Assembly (NCBI GenBank): GCA_031271265.1
Contig: JAISWB010000025.1
Location: 1-54,128, forward strand
From: Desulfovibrio sp.
GTDB lineage: Bacteria; Desulfobacterota; Desulfovibrionia; Desulfovibrionales; Desulfovibrionaceae
DNA: 54,128 nt
Direction: 5' to 3'
The position numbers were made by a program, and so were the translations under genes. Shown piece after piece: positions 30,909 to 37,502 of the stretch. The notes beneath the pieces are model-generated. The model did not search any database and was not told where the DNA came from. It saw only the letters and a list, made by a program, of their open reading frames with translations. Numbering within the stretch: position 1 is the stretch's first letter; every line of letters begins with the position of its first letter.

Positions 30909-32676
30909 CGCCCACCTCCAGTGCTTCCACGCCTGTCCCCAATCGCAACTCCCGTACCGTGCATCTGCCGGACAGCTCCACAGACCACCATCTTTCCGCC
31001 CGCGTGGCGGTGATCCGCTTGGTACGGCTGTCCGTCAGCCGCAGACGCGCCCGCGCCCGTGTCGGGTGCGGCCCGTACACGGTCACGAGGAGCCGGTTTC
31101 CGGGGCGCTGTCCGCCGGTCACTCGCAACGCCGTCATCCCGACCAGCGCGGACGTGAAAAATGCCTTGCTGCGCCAAGTGAAGGTCAAATGCTCGCCGTC
31201 TCCGTACCGCCCCACGCCCGGCGTGCCGTCGTCCATCGACAGATACAGGCAGTCGTCGCCCGTGTGCCTGTACAGCGCGTGCACGGCAACGTCCGGCAAA
31301 TCGAGTCTCACAACATCCTTGCGGGAAAAATCGTAGACAAATCCGCGTCCTGTCGCCCTGGAAAAAGCGATGTATTGATCCTCGCTCACGGCCCCCAGGA
31401 TGTCCGCCGGGCCAAGCTCTTGCCATTGCTCGCGGGTAAACATCCCGCCCGTCAGCAGGGTCTGCTCGTTGGCCGAAAAGAGCATCAGCCCGTCCGGAGA
31501 GGCGAAGATAACGCCGCCGGGCAGGGTACTTACGGAACGCGCAGATACGCACGATTGCTCAATGGGTAGATGGATCAACTGTAGAGATTCCGGGGCCTGT
31601 CCTTGAGCAAGGTATGGCCTGCCCTCAGTCAGGATAACGATTGTATTATCGACGTGCGACAGAGCGACAATCTTGTCCTCCACCGTCAGCCGGTAGGCAT
31701 CGGGAAAAGCGTAGGGGATGTACGGCTCGGAAACAAGAAGCTCATTGCCCCGGAAAGCGGCATAGATGCCGTTGTCCGTCTTGATCAACCCTTGTGCGTC
31801 GTCGGGTATCGCATCCCATAAGCTGGTCCGCAGTACCTCGACATCAATGTCTTTGTCGTGTGCCGTATCCTCGTATTCCGTCTGCGTGGCCGGTATCTCA
31901 GCCACAAAACGGAACTCGCCGCTCTCTGTCCCGCCGACCGTCCGGTATATCCTGATGTGTGTCACGCGCACATCGTCCAGTGTCGGCAGGACAAACCCGC
32001 CCACTGTCACGCCGTCCCCGTCAAGGACATCAACCATCACAGACGGAGGAGACGGGGCCGATTCTTGCTGTATCACGCCGTCGGCCATATACCGCACATA
32101 CGTGTAGCAGTAGATCGTCGAGCGAGATATGCCTTGATCCTCACCTTCCGCCAGTTCCAGTGTCGCCGTCAGCGTACCGCCGGACGGGACAATGGGCAGA
32201 AGCTGGTCATCCTCACCGTATCGTCCGGGCACATCGCCGTAGTCCGGCGCGGCGTACCCCATTACCCGCACCGTACCCGCCGCCGACATCTCGTTACGGT
32301 TGAGCTCCGGAGCCGTGGACGGCCTCGGCAAACCCAATCGGCAGGTGTCGCCGCCCGCCAGTCGCTGTGTCGGGTACTCGCGCTCGCCGGTTATCAGTAG
32401 ATGACCAAGCGGCGCATCGCCGTCCACGTCGATCACCGCACTCGGTACTACAGACACCTTGTCACTCGACCAGCCAAGCCAGCCGTCTTGAGGGTGCTTG
32501 TAGATCGTGCCGGACACGGCAGGCAGGTTGGCTACCCGCGACGGCCCGCGCAATGCCCTCAAGCTCCCCCGGTCCATCGTGCAGTTGACCGCCCGCGACG
32601 CCTGTTGTGTCTCAAGCAACCCCGGCTCCAGGCGCGGAACCTCGCCCGCGAAAGTCCCCACAATCACGGCGGGCAT
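30895..32676 (-). CDS. Large tail/structural protein
   Basis: 593 aa from the ATG at 32676, which overlaps the upstream stop (TGATG). It begins MPAVIVGTFAGEVPRLEPGL and has repeated beta-rich blocks (VPSAVIDVDGDAPLGHLLIT, IYAAFRGNELLVSEPYIPYA, GLMLFSANEQTLLTGGMFTR) that suggest a beta-propeller-like or multi-beta tail-tube fold. Similar proteins occur in the tail modules of podovirus-like phages. The exact role (tubular tail or appendage) is inferred from context. Confidence 0.65.
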   Translation of the reverse strand: MPAVIVGTFAGEVPRLEPGLLETQQASRAVNCTMDRGSLRALRGPSRVANLPAVSGTIYKHPQDGWLGWSSDKVSVVPSAVIDVDGDAPLGHLLITGEREYPTQRLAGGDTCRLGLPRPSTAPELNRNEMSAAGTVRVMGYAAPDYGDVPGRYGEDDQLLPIVPSGGTLTATLELAEGEDQGISRSTIYCYTYVRYMADGVIQQESAPSPPSVMVDVLDGDGVTVGGFVLPTLDDVRVTHIRIYRTVGGTESGEFRFVAEIPATQTEYEDTAHDKDIDVEVLRTSLWDAIPDDAQGLIKTDNGIYAAFRGNELLVSEPYIPYAFPDAYRLTVEDKIVALSHVDNTIVILTEGRPYLAQGQAPESLQLIHLPIEQSCVSARSVSTLPGGVIFASPDGLMLFSANEQTLLTGGMFTREQWQELGPADILGAVSEDQYIAFSRATGRGFVYDFSRKDVVRLDLPDVAVHALYRHTGDDCLYLSMDDGTPGVGRYGDGEHLTFTWRSKAFFTSALVGMTALRVTGGQRPGNRLLVTVYGPHPTRARARLRLTDSRTKRITATRAERWWSVELSGRCTVRELRLGTGVEALEVGGGGA

Positions 32677-33089
32677 CAACCACCCCCGCCGTCATAATAA
32701 GGCGTGGAAGGGTATGACGGGTATGACGGGATCGCGGCGTTGATCGCGGCCTGTATCGCCGCTGGTACGCCGGGTACAGTAAGATGGCAGGTGATCTTTT
32801 GCGTGGCGCCGTCAAAAGTCAGAGAACCGGCAATATCGCCGGTAAAAGTGATCGTAACGGGCGTGGTAAATTTATCCGCCTTGTCCGCACGATCCGCTTC
32901 CTCGGTCCTCTTGACCGTCTCGTCCAGTGTCCCGTTCGGTAGGCGCTTGGTGTCAAGCCGCCTCCACGCCGACCATTGTCCGCCCGCTCCTGTAGCTGTG
33001 GACCGTGCGTAGACGGTGCAGTCCGCGGCATCGACGTGGACCTGAATATCCTCAGCCACGTCGCTGTCAAAATGCAGTCCGTACAGCAT
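32676..33089 (-). CDS. Small tail-associated protein
   Basis: A 137-aa protein (MLYGLHFDSDVAEDIQVHVD) with a beta-rich N-terminus (TVYARSTATGAGGQWSAWRR), a short charged helix (DETVKRTEEADRADKADKFT), a second beta part and a Pro/Tyr/Gly tail. It is translationally coupled to the large tail gene that follows. The helical EADRADKADK block is typical of adaptor segments in tail fibres. Confidence 0.6.
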   Translation of the reverse strand: MLYGLHFDSDVAEDIQVHVDAADCTVYARSTATGAGGQWSAWRRLDTKRLPNGTLDETVKRTEEADRADKADKFTTPVTITFTGDIAGSLTFDGATQKITCHLTVPGVPAAIQAAINAAIPSYPSYPSTPYYDGGGG

Positions 33090-33151
33090 CCCTGTATCCC
33101 CGTGTTTTTTGGGGGGAGGATAGCACGGGTTTTGGCGCTAAAATGCGAAAT

Positions 33152-33187
33152 CGGCGCTGTGCGGCGATTTTCTGCCCCACAGCGCCG
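33152..33187. terminator. 10-bp hairpin between early and tail gene blocks
   Basis: CGGCGCTGTG (33152-33161) pairs with CACAGCGCCG (33178-33187). It lies in the 135-bp gap between the small early-type genes and the tail genes of the leftward arm. The T-run follows on the plus strand rather than the minus strand (TTTTTT at about 33197), so it may attenuate, process or regulate the leftward transcript rather than end it. Confidence 0.4.
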
Positions 33188-33224
33188 GTATTCGGCTTTT
33201 TTCCCCTTGACAGGGTTCTGGGTT

Positions 33225-33437
33225 TTAGGAGGTCCGGCCCGTAAACACCCTGGCCAGGTACGTCCGGAGAGCATCCACGATGGCCCTCGACAGAGAGATG
33301 CCCTGTTTCTCCGCCGTGCCCCTGAACGCCGCCGTGACATCCGCAGGCACATATATATGGTGCCCGCGCCGGATTTTCTCCTCTTTCGGAACCCGCTTCC
33401 GCCCGGCGCCGGGGCGGGGTCCGCCGTGAGAAGTCAT
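33225..33437 (-). CDS. Small ribbon-helix-helix-like protein
   Basis: A 70-aa basic protein with the phage-typical start GGPRPGAGRKRVPKEEK and an Arc/CopG-like part (HHIYVPADVTAAFRGTAEKQ, then GISLSRAIVDALRTYL). It is likely a DNA-binding regulator. It overlaps the stop of the upstream gene (ATGA). Being last of the early block, it may control the transition to the tail genes; that is speculation. Confidence 0.6.
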   Translation of the reverse strand: MTSHGGPRPGAGRKRVPKEEKIRRGHHIYVPADVTAAFRGTAEKQGISLSRAIVDALRTYLARVFTGRTS

Positions 33438-33703
33438 GCCTCTGCCTCCTGTGCCCGTCCGCGCGCGTCCTTAGTCAATGCCCCTATCCGAGCCTCAACA
33501 AACGCCGCCCGCTCAGGCGATCCTGAGTAGAACTTTCCGACAGCCGAGATTTCCGCATCTCGGCGGATTAACTCCTTTTGAACACGCTCCGCCGCCTTGC
33601 GCGTCTTTCGCCAAGGAGAGCAAGACATTACCGGATTTCCGTAGTATACGCCGCCGGCGACACGGAAACCACCTTCGCTTGGGAAAATTTCAAAACGGTT
33701 CAT
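33434..33703 (-). CDS. Small phage protein, unknown function
   Basis: 89 aa (MNRFEIFPSEGGFRVAGGVY). A beta-hairpin-like N-terminus is followed by a long charged helix. AGAGGAAA precedes the ATG and its stop overlaps the next gene. No family is recognised. Confidence 0.55.
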   Translation of the reverse strand: MNRFEIFPSEGGFRVAGGVYYGNPVMSCSPWRKTRKAAERVQKELIRRDAEISAVGKFYSGSPERAAFVEARIGALTKDARGRAQEAEA

Positions 33704-33756
33704 TTTTTCCTCTCTTTTTTTTGCCCCTTCCAGGGCGGTTATTCAGGAATCGCTCA

Positions 33757-34014
33757 TCACCTCCTCTCCCTGTCCCTGCGATGCGCGATCCGCATCGCAT
33801 CCTCGTGAGGGTAAAAAGTCCCGCCGAAGTCTTGTACACCGGCGACTTCGTAGCGATCCTCTCCTGCTGCCAGAAACCGCGCCCCACGAGGCACGGCTAC
33901 GTCGCCGTGGCCGTCCTCTGACAGTACCGCCCTCAGCGCGGCCGTCCGCGACGTGGCCTTGATTGTGCGGGTTGTAACGAGCCCGCCGCGCACTGTCTGG
34001 ATGATAAAGTTCAT
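33757..34014 (-). CDS. Small phage protein, unknown function
   Basis: 85 aa (MNFIIQTVRGGLVTTRTIKA), probably alpha/beta, with a leader GGGAGGACACC. It lies downstream of a conserved hairpin element (34054-34084) also present before the Cys-rich gene at 35550. An overlapping longer frame on the same strand (33743-34045) is less likely because this one has the better start signal. Confidence 0.55.
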   Translation of the reverse strand: MNFIIQTVRGGLVTTRTIKATSRTAALRAVLSEDGHGDVAVPRGARFLAAGEDRYEVAGVQDFGGTFYPHEDAMRIAHRRDRERR

Positions 34015-34053
34015 GGTGTCCTCCCTTGTTTTTTTTTGATTCCAACTCCAGTT

Positions 34054-34084
34054 CCAGACGGGAGGGATGTGTGCCCCCGTCTGG
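34054..34084 (-). promoter_or_regulatory. Leader hairpin element, copy 1
   Basis: CCAGACGGG (34054-34062) pairs with CCCGTCTGG (34076-34084) in the gap between two leftward genes. On the minus strand the hairpin is preceded by GCTCCTGA and followed by GGAACTGGAGTTGGAA and a run of A. The same arrangement, with a different stem, is found at 36313-36336, so it looks like a repeated regulatory or RNA-processing element. Confidence 0.5.
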
Positions 34085-34097
34085 TCAGGAGCTAGAC

Positions 34098-34385
34098 CTA
34101 TAGCTCCTGGATGTCAGTAATCATGGCTGTATCATCCCAGTCCAGGTCTTCGGGGAGCGGCTCCTCCCCCTTAACCAGATCGTACTGATAAATGATGCGG
34201 TACTCCTCGCCGTCGGCATCAACGGCAAGGATGTCCCACTCGGACACGTATTCCTCTCCATCCTTGACGTCGCCGAACCAGCCGGGGAATACCCGGTTGG
34301 TCAGTTCGGCGTGCCGTGTCACGGTGAGGACGCGGCCATCGGCCATGACGAACTCTGTGCCAGAAAAATTTTTAATTTCGGTCAT
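34098..34385 (-). CDS. Small acidic phage protein, unknown function
   Basis: 95 aa from the ATG at 34385 (leader GGGAAGGAGATTG). It is beta-rich and acidic (FPGWFGDVKDGEEYVSEWDI; ending LPEDLDWDDTAMITDIQEL). The acidity suggests a DNA-mimic or protein-inhibitor type of early protein, which cannot be shown here. Confidence 0.6.
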   Translation of the reverse strand: MTEIKNFSGTEFVMADGRVLTVTRHAELTNRVFPGWFGDVKDGEEYVSEWDILAVDADGEEYRIIYQYDLVKGEEPLPEDLDWDDTAMITDIQEL

Positions 34386-34387
34386 TT

Positions 34388-34792
34388 TCAATCTCCTTCC
34401 CGCGTCACGCGGGCGTTGGCGGCGTCATGCGCCCCAAGTTTTGCCTCCGCAGAGGCGAGCTCCAGCGCCAGCGCCCCCATAAACTGTTTATCTGAATTTC
34501 CGCCATTGATGCTTGTGTAAACAAGCCTCTCGCGGAGGTCCAGCGCACGCACGAGTAACTCCAGGCGCTTAAATTCTGCACGCTCGGAGGGGCTTGCTGC
34601 CCCTTCCTCTATTGCGTAAAATAATTCATTTTTCCGCACATTTGCTGTGCGTAGCGCCTCTGAAACATAAATTTGAGAGGCGTGGAGTTCGCGGCGTTGC
34701 CGTGCAAAGATGCAATCAGGGCAGCGGCCATCATAGAGTAAGCTCTCCTCTGTTTTCATGCCACATTGACAACACACTATATTACGTTCCAT
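34388..34792 (-). CDS. Zinc-ribbon-like early phage protein
   Basis: 134 aa with an N-terminal Cys4 knuckle: CCQCGMK ... YDGRCPDCIFARQRR (two CxxC pairs, residues about 8-27), then a long helical region (EFKRLELLVRALDLRERLVY). A strong AGGAGGAG precedes the start. It probably binds nucleic acid or zinc; the role is unknown. Confidence 0.65.
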   Translation of the reverse strand: MERNIVCCQCGMKTEESLLYDGRCPDCIFARQRRELHASQIYVSEALRTANVRKNELFYAIEEGAASPSERAEFKRLELLVRALDLRERLVYTSINGGNSDKQFMGALALELASAEAKLGAHDAANARVTREGD

Positions 34793-34796
34793 TTTG

Positions 34797-34946
34797 CTAC
34801 TCCTCCTGCTTCACGCGGGCGTTTTTGCGCGAATATACGCGTTTGTTTTCAACCACGCGCACGGCAGGCGCGAAGGGACGCCGGACCTTTACGTCGACGG
34901 CGGAGATCACCAGCGTGATCGTCCTATTCCTTTTCGGCCTGCGCAT
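34797..34946 (-). CDS. Very small basic phage protein
   Basis: 49 aa from the ATG at 34946 (leader AAAAGGAGTAGGAGCC): MRRPKRNRTITLVISAVDVK, then a basic Arg/Lys/Val-rich end. The high charge suggests nucleic-acid binding. A longer frame to 35006 overlaps the upstream gene and is not preferred. Confidence 0.5.
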   Translation of the reverse strand: MRRPKRNRTITLVISAVDVKVRRPFAPAVRVVENKRVYSRKNARVKQEE

Positions 34947-34960
34947 GGCTCCTACTCCTT

Positions 34961-35254
34961 TTACATTTCCCGGCGCCACGAGTTGACGCCGGTTTTTACA
35001 TAGCAAAAATCCGGGAGAAAGCGACCGTCGCGGCTCTCTCCCTCGGCCTCAGCGGCACGCCAGTCGCCGCTGTCCATTTCCGGCACGGGAAGCCCGTACC
35101 AGAACTCAACCACAGCGCCCTTCCGGGCGCGGCGGATACCCTCCAGTACGGAGAGGCTCCGGAGGCGGGTTTCCGCCGGTACTCCAGTAGTCCGCCGGAG
35201 TGCGGGGGCTGTCCGCGTGTACAATGCGGACAGAGCGCTGTTGGTGAGATACAT
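34961..35254 (-). CDS. Small phage protein with MYLTN start
   Basis: 97 aa: MYLTNSALSALYTRTAPALR, then LRSLSVLEGIRRARKGAVVE and a short beta part FWYGLPVPEMD. Its first residues echo those of the DUF1874-like neighbour (MYLLNAFSMQML), so both may derive from one ancestral family. AAAAGGAGAGG precedes the start. Confidence 0.55.
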   Translation of the reverse strand: MYLTNSALSALYTRTAPALRRTTGVPAETRLRSLSVLEGIRRARKGAVVEFWYGLPVPEMDSGDWRAAEAEGESRDGRFLPDFCYVKTGVNSWRREM

Positions 35255-35269
35255 GCTCCCCTCTCCTTT

Positions 35270-35548
35270 TCAGCTTACGGTTATCCGCAAAAAGCGGAAA
35301 CTGAACCCGGCCGGCAGGGTAGTGGCCCCTTCCGGAAGCCGGCCGCCCTGCAACTGAGCGACGTACGCGACATCGCCCTTCCTCAGGGTGACATTGACGC
35401 GCCGGCACGGCACACCCAGGACGGCGGCAGTATCGGCGTGACCGACAGCCGATTCCAGCCCTTCGGGAAGGGCCGGAACGTCCTCGACGGCGATGCTGGC
35501 CGGGAAGTCCGCCAGCATCTGCATTGAAAATGCATTAAGGAGGTACAT
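35270..35548 (-). CDS. DUF1874 (STIV B116-like) protein
   Basis: 92 aa. The start MYLLNAFSMQMLADFPASIAVEDV and the central GHADTAAVLG...VPCRRVNVTLRKGDVAYVAQLQG match the small DUF1874 family, known from archaeal virus STIV (B116) and from bacterial phages and plasmids. The family fold is alpha/beta and its function is not established. It has a very strong start signal, GGAGGTGAT. Confidence 0.7.
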   Translation of the reverse strand: MYLLNAFSMQMLADFPASIAVEDVPALPEGLESAVGHADTAAVLGVPCRRVNVTLRKGDVAYVAQLQGGRLPEGATTLPAGFSFRFLRITVS

Positions 35549-35549
35549 A

Positions 35550-36260
35550 TCACCTCCCTCCTTTCCGGCGGATTCTCACGCCGGCGTTTTGGAGAGCGGA
35601 CAAGTCCAGTCCGCCCTCGGATTTTACCGCCGGGGCCGGGGTCTGCTGCCGCGCCGCCTTGTGCAGGCGACGGACAGCGGCCGGCTTGTCGCTGTCGTCC
35701 GGGTCATAGGACGACAACGGGTTGCCCCATCGATCTTCAGGCTCCGGGGCCGGGGCCGGGGAAGGCGCGGACGGCTCGGACGGCAACAGCGCCCCCCCGA
35801 AAAGGGGCATGTCGTAGTCCTTTTGCCATCCGGCATTTTTGCCGGTGGCAGGGAAGCGCCCGTCCGCTCCCTTTTGGCAGGAGGAGGCGGAACACGCCTG
35901 CCGGCTACCCGTCCATGACAGGTACGGGCACCGGAAGCACTTGCCCTGCTCGGCCCGCGCAGCCTTTTCGGCTGCCGCCTCGCGGGCAGGGGCTTCCTCG
36001 GCCTCTTTCGCCAAGGCCGTTGCCTTGGCGTCACCCTCGATATGGCAAAAACTGCCACAACTGCCGCCGTCCACACGGCAGTTGTCACCCTTCCGCAGGG
36101 GGCAGTCGTAGCCGCAATGATGCGCTACGCCATCTGCCTGCACGGCGGCCAGGTGACTAGACGAAAAGGGGCAGGGCAATGCTGCCTCCTGCCCGGAGAA
36201 GGCGCAGATGGGGGAGGGTGCCCCCCACGGGCGGCGTAAGAAACTGCACCCGTTACACAT
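35550..36260 (-). CDS. Cysteine-rich phage protein, unknown function
   Basis: 236 aa from the ATG at 36260 (leader GGAAAGGAGAAGGGAA). The first 130 residues hold about fifteen Cys in small knuckles (MCNGCSFLRRP, HHCGYDCPLRKGDNC, GSCGSFCH, GKCFRCPYLSW, ACSASSC), suggesting bound metal. A Pro/Ala/Glu linker and a basic tail follow. A longer frame upstream (to 36431) is an artefact of high GC. Confidence 0.6.
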   Translation of the reverse strand: MCNGCSFLRRPWGAPSPICAFSGQEAALPCPFSSSHLAAVQADGVAHHCGYDCPLRKGDNCRVDGGSCGSFCHIEGDAKATALAKEAEEAPAREAAAEKAARAEQGKCFRCPYLSWTGSRQACSASSCQKGADGRFPATGKNAGWQKDYDMPLFGGALLPSEPSAPSPAPAPEPEDRWGNPLSSYDPDDSDKPAAVRRLHKAARQQTPAPAVKSEGGLDLSALQNAGVRIRRKGGR

Positions 36261-36312
36261 TTCCCTTCTCCTTTCCTTTGCCCCTTCCGGGGCGTTTTTT
36301 CTAACTCCATTC

Positions 36313-36336
36313 CCTGCCGGGGCATCCCCCGGCAGG
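36313..36336 (-). promoter_or_regulatory. Leader hairpin element, copy 2
   Basis: CCTGCCGGGG (36313-36322) pairs with CCCCGGCAGG (36327-36336), loop CATC. As in copy 1 it is preceded on the minus strand by GCCCCTGA and followed by GGAATGGAGTTAGAAAAAA. A second small hairpin (GCCCCTTCCGGGGC) lies between it and the Cys-rich gene. Confidence 0.5.
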
Positions 36337-36343
36337 TCAGGGG

Positions 36344-36631
36344 CTAGAACAACTGCCCCACACGGGTCTGCCAGCGGAGCCGCGTGTACAGGCTCCGCTC
36401 GTCCACGCGGACGGGGCCACGCCCCATCCATTCCTCTGCCACTTGGGGAGGCCGGTCATATATAGTGACCGTCCCCTCTCCATTGAGTTCGCTCATGACA
36501 TAGTCATGAGCGTCCTTGACAGCCGCCCGAAGCGACTTCGCGCTCCGGTAGCCTATCAGATTCTGCGCCGTCCACCAGAAGGTGGGGGCGGTAGCGGTGC
36601 CGGTGGATGTGGTGTTGGTGGCGGTAGACAT
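36344..36631 (-). CDS. First gene of the leftward phage operon, unknown function
   Basis: 95 aa: MSTATNTTSTGTATAPTFWW, then TAQNLIGYRSAKSLRAAVKD and a beta end. Leader AAGGAGAACATC. It lies directly behind the strong leftward promoter, so it is probably an immediate-early protein. Confidence 0.6.
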   Translation of the reverse strand: MSTATNTTSTGTATAPTFWWTAQNLIGYRSAKSLRAAVKDAHDYVMSELNGEGTVTIYDRPPQVAEEWMGRGPVRVDERSLYTRLRWQTRVGQLF

Positions 36632-36676
36632 GATGTTCTCCTTGGTTTTTTTGTTTTTTCATGTTTCGTTGATTCC

Positions 36677-36705
36677 CTTATATCGTGACTTGATTACCTT
36701 GTCAA
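36677..36705 (-). promoter_or_regulatory. Strong sigma-70 promoter for the leftward phage operon
   Basis: On the minus strand TTGACA (36705-36700) is followed after exactly 17 bp by TATAAG (36682-36677). The -35 is a perfect consensus match and the -10 is a good one. It sits in the only clearly AT-rich gap of the phage, between divergent gene arms, about 46 bp before the first leftward gene. Confidence 0.75.
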
Positions 36706-36764
36706 GCATTTTTTCAAGATTTATGAAAAAAAGTTTCCAAATAATTTCATCTAGTTACATGCAG

Positions 36765-36810
36765 TTGACAAAAAAAATTCGTGTGTTACGTTTGTCGCAA
36801 TTCGTGTTAC
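36765..36810 (+). promoter_or_regulatory. Rightward promoter candidate with operator-like direct repeats
   Basis: TTGACA (36765-36770) is followed by only weak -10 candidates (TACGTT, 36787-36792). GTGTTAC occurs twice (36783-36789, 36804-36810), 21 bp apart or two helical turns, inside a larger repeat that starts ATTCGTG. A regulator bound here could switch the terminase/structural operon. The -35 is clear; the rest is inferred. Confidence 0.5.
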
Positions 36811-36825
36811 TCACCGGAGGCAACT

Positions 36826-37362
36826 ATGCCAAGGCTCACATCAGACCAGTGGGAGCAGGCCAGAGCAGAGTACGAGGTCAGGGGACTACCCTTGCTCCAA
36901 ATAGCTGACCGTATCGGCGTCGATGTCGCCGCCGTCCACAGAAAGTCAAAAAAAGAGGCGTGGGTCAAAGGGAAAAGTCAAAGTCTGGTGGAACGGAAGG
37001 TCACCGCCGTCAAGGAACTCCTTTCTGTGGATGCGGAAAGTCAAAAACTGCCTTTGACTTTTAGGCACACGATAGACACCGTCGTCAGGGAGCAGCTGGA
37101 GGAGGCGGGCGAACTTTCGTCCTTCAGCCGGGCCATTATCCGCAAAGGCCATGAAATACTTAGGAAAATCGAAAAGGCGGATGAATGGGAAACCATGACG
37201 CGCGGAAAACGCAATCTTTCCCCGCCTGCCCCGGCCAAGGGGGATACGACAACCGTCAACGTCCAGGCCAACGCTCAGGCTGCTGCTGCCGCTCAGGAGC
37301 CTCGGCCTCGTCCGCTGCCGGAGGCGATTGAGACCATGCGGCGCCTGCTGAGAGGGGAATAA
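36826..37362 (+). CDS. Terminase small subunit-like protein
   Basis: 178 aa from the ATG at 36826 (leader CCGGAGGCAACT). A helix-turn-helix of the small-terminase type is visible at the N-terminus (WEQARAEYEVRGLPLLQIAD, RIGVDVAAVHRKSKKEAW), then a helical region and a Pro/Ala/Gln-rich tail. It is the first gene of the rightward arm and is followed by the large terminase, which supports DNA recognition in packaging. Confidence 0.7.
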   Translation: MPRLTSDQWEQARAEYEVRGLPLLQIADRIGVDVAAVHRKSKKEAWVKGKSQSLVERKVTAVKELLSVDAESQKLPLTFRHTIDTVVREQLEEAGELSSFSRAIIRKGHEILRKIEKADEWETMTRGKRNLSPPAPAKGDTTTVNVQANAQAAAAAQEPRPRPLPEAIETMRRLLRGE

Positions 37363-37463
37363 TGGCTGCCTGCCGGAAAAACCGACCTCACCAGACGGCA
37401 TTTAAGAGCGTTTTCCGGAGGGCCGTGGATGATTTCCCTATGGGAAAAAGAAAGGGGCCTTAA
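37362..37463 (+). CDS. 33-residue basic peptide coupled to the small terminase
   Basis: Starts at TAATG, overlapping the small terminase stop. The product is MAACRKNRPHQTAFKSVFRR followed by AVDDFPMGKRKGP. It fills most of the 140-bp gap before the large terminase. Size and coupling are its only support. Confidence 0.35.
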   Translation: MAACRKNRPHQTAFKSVFRRAVDDFPMGKRKGP

Positions 37464-37502
37464 ATCGGCGATGCCGTGAAAGCCTTGTGAGAGTAAGAGA
37501 TT

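Noticed and set aside
33743..34045. A 100-codon minus-strand frame overlapping the gene at 33757-34014
   Set aside because: The 85-aa frame has a proper GGGAGGACACC leader and a more protein-like composition.
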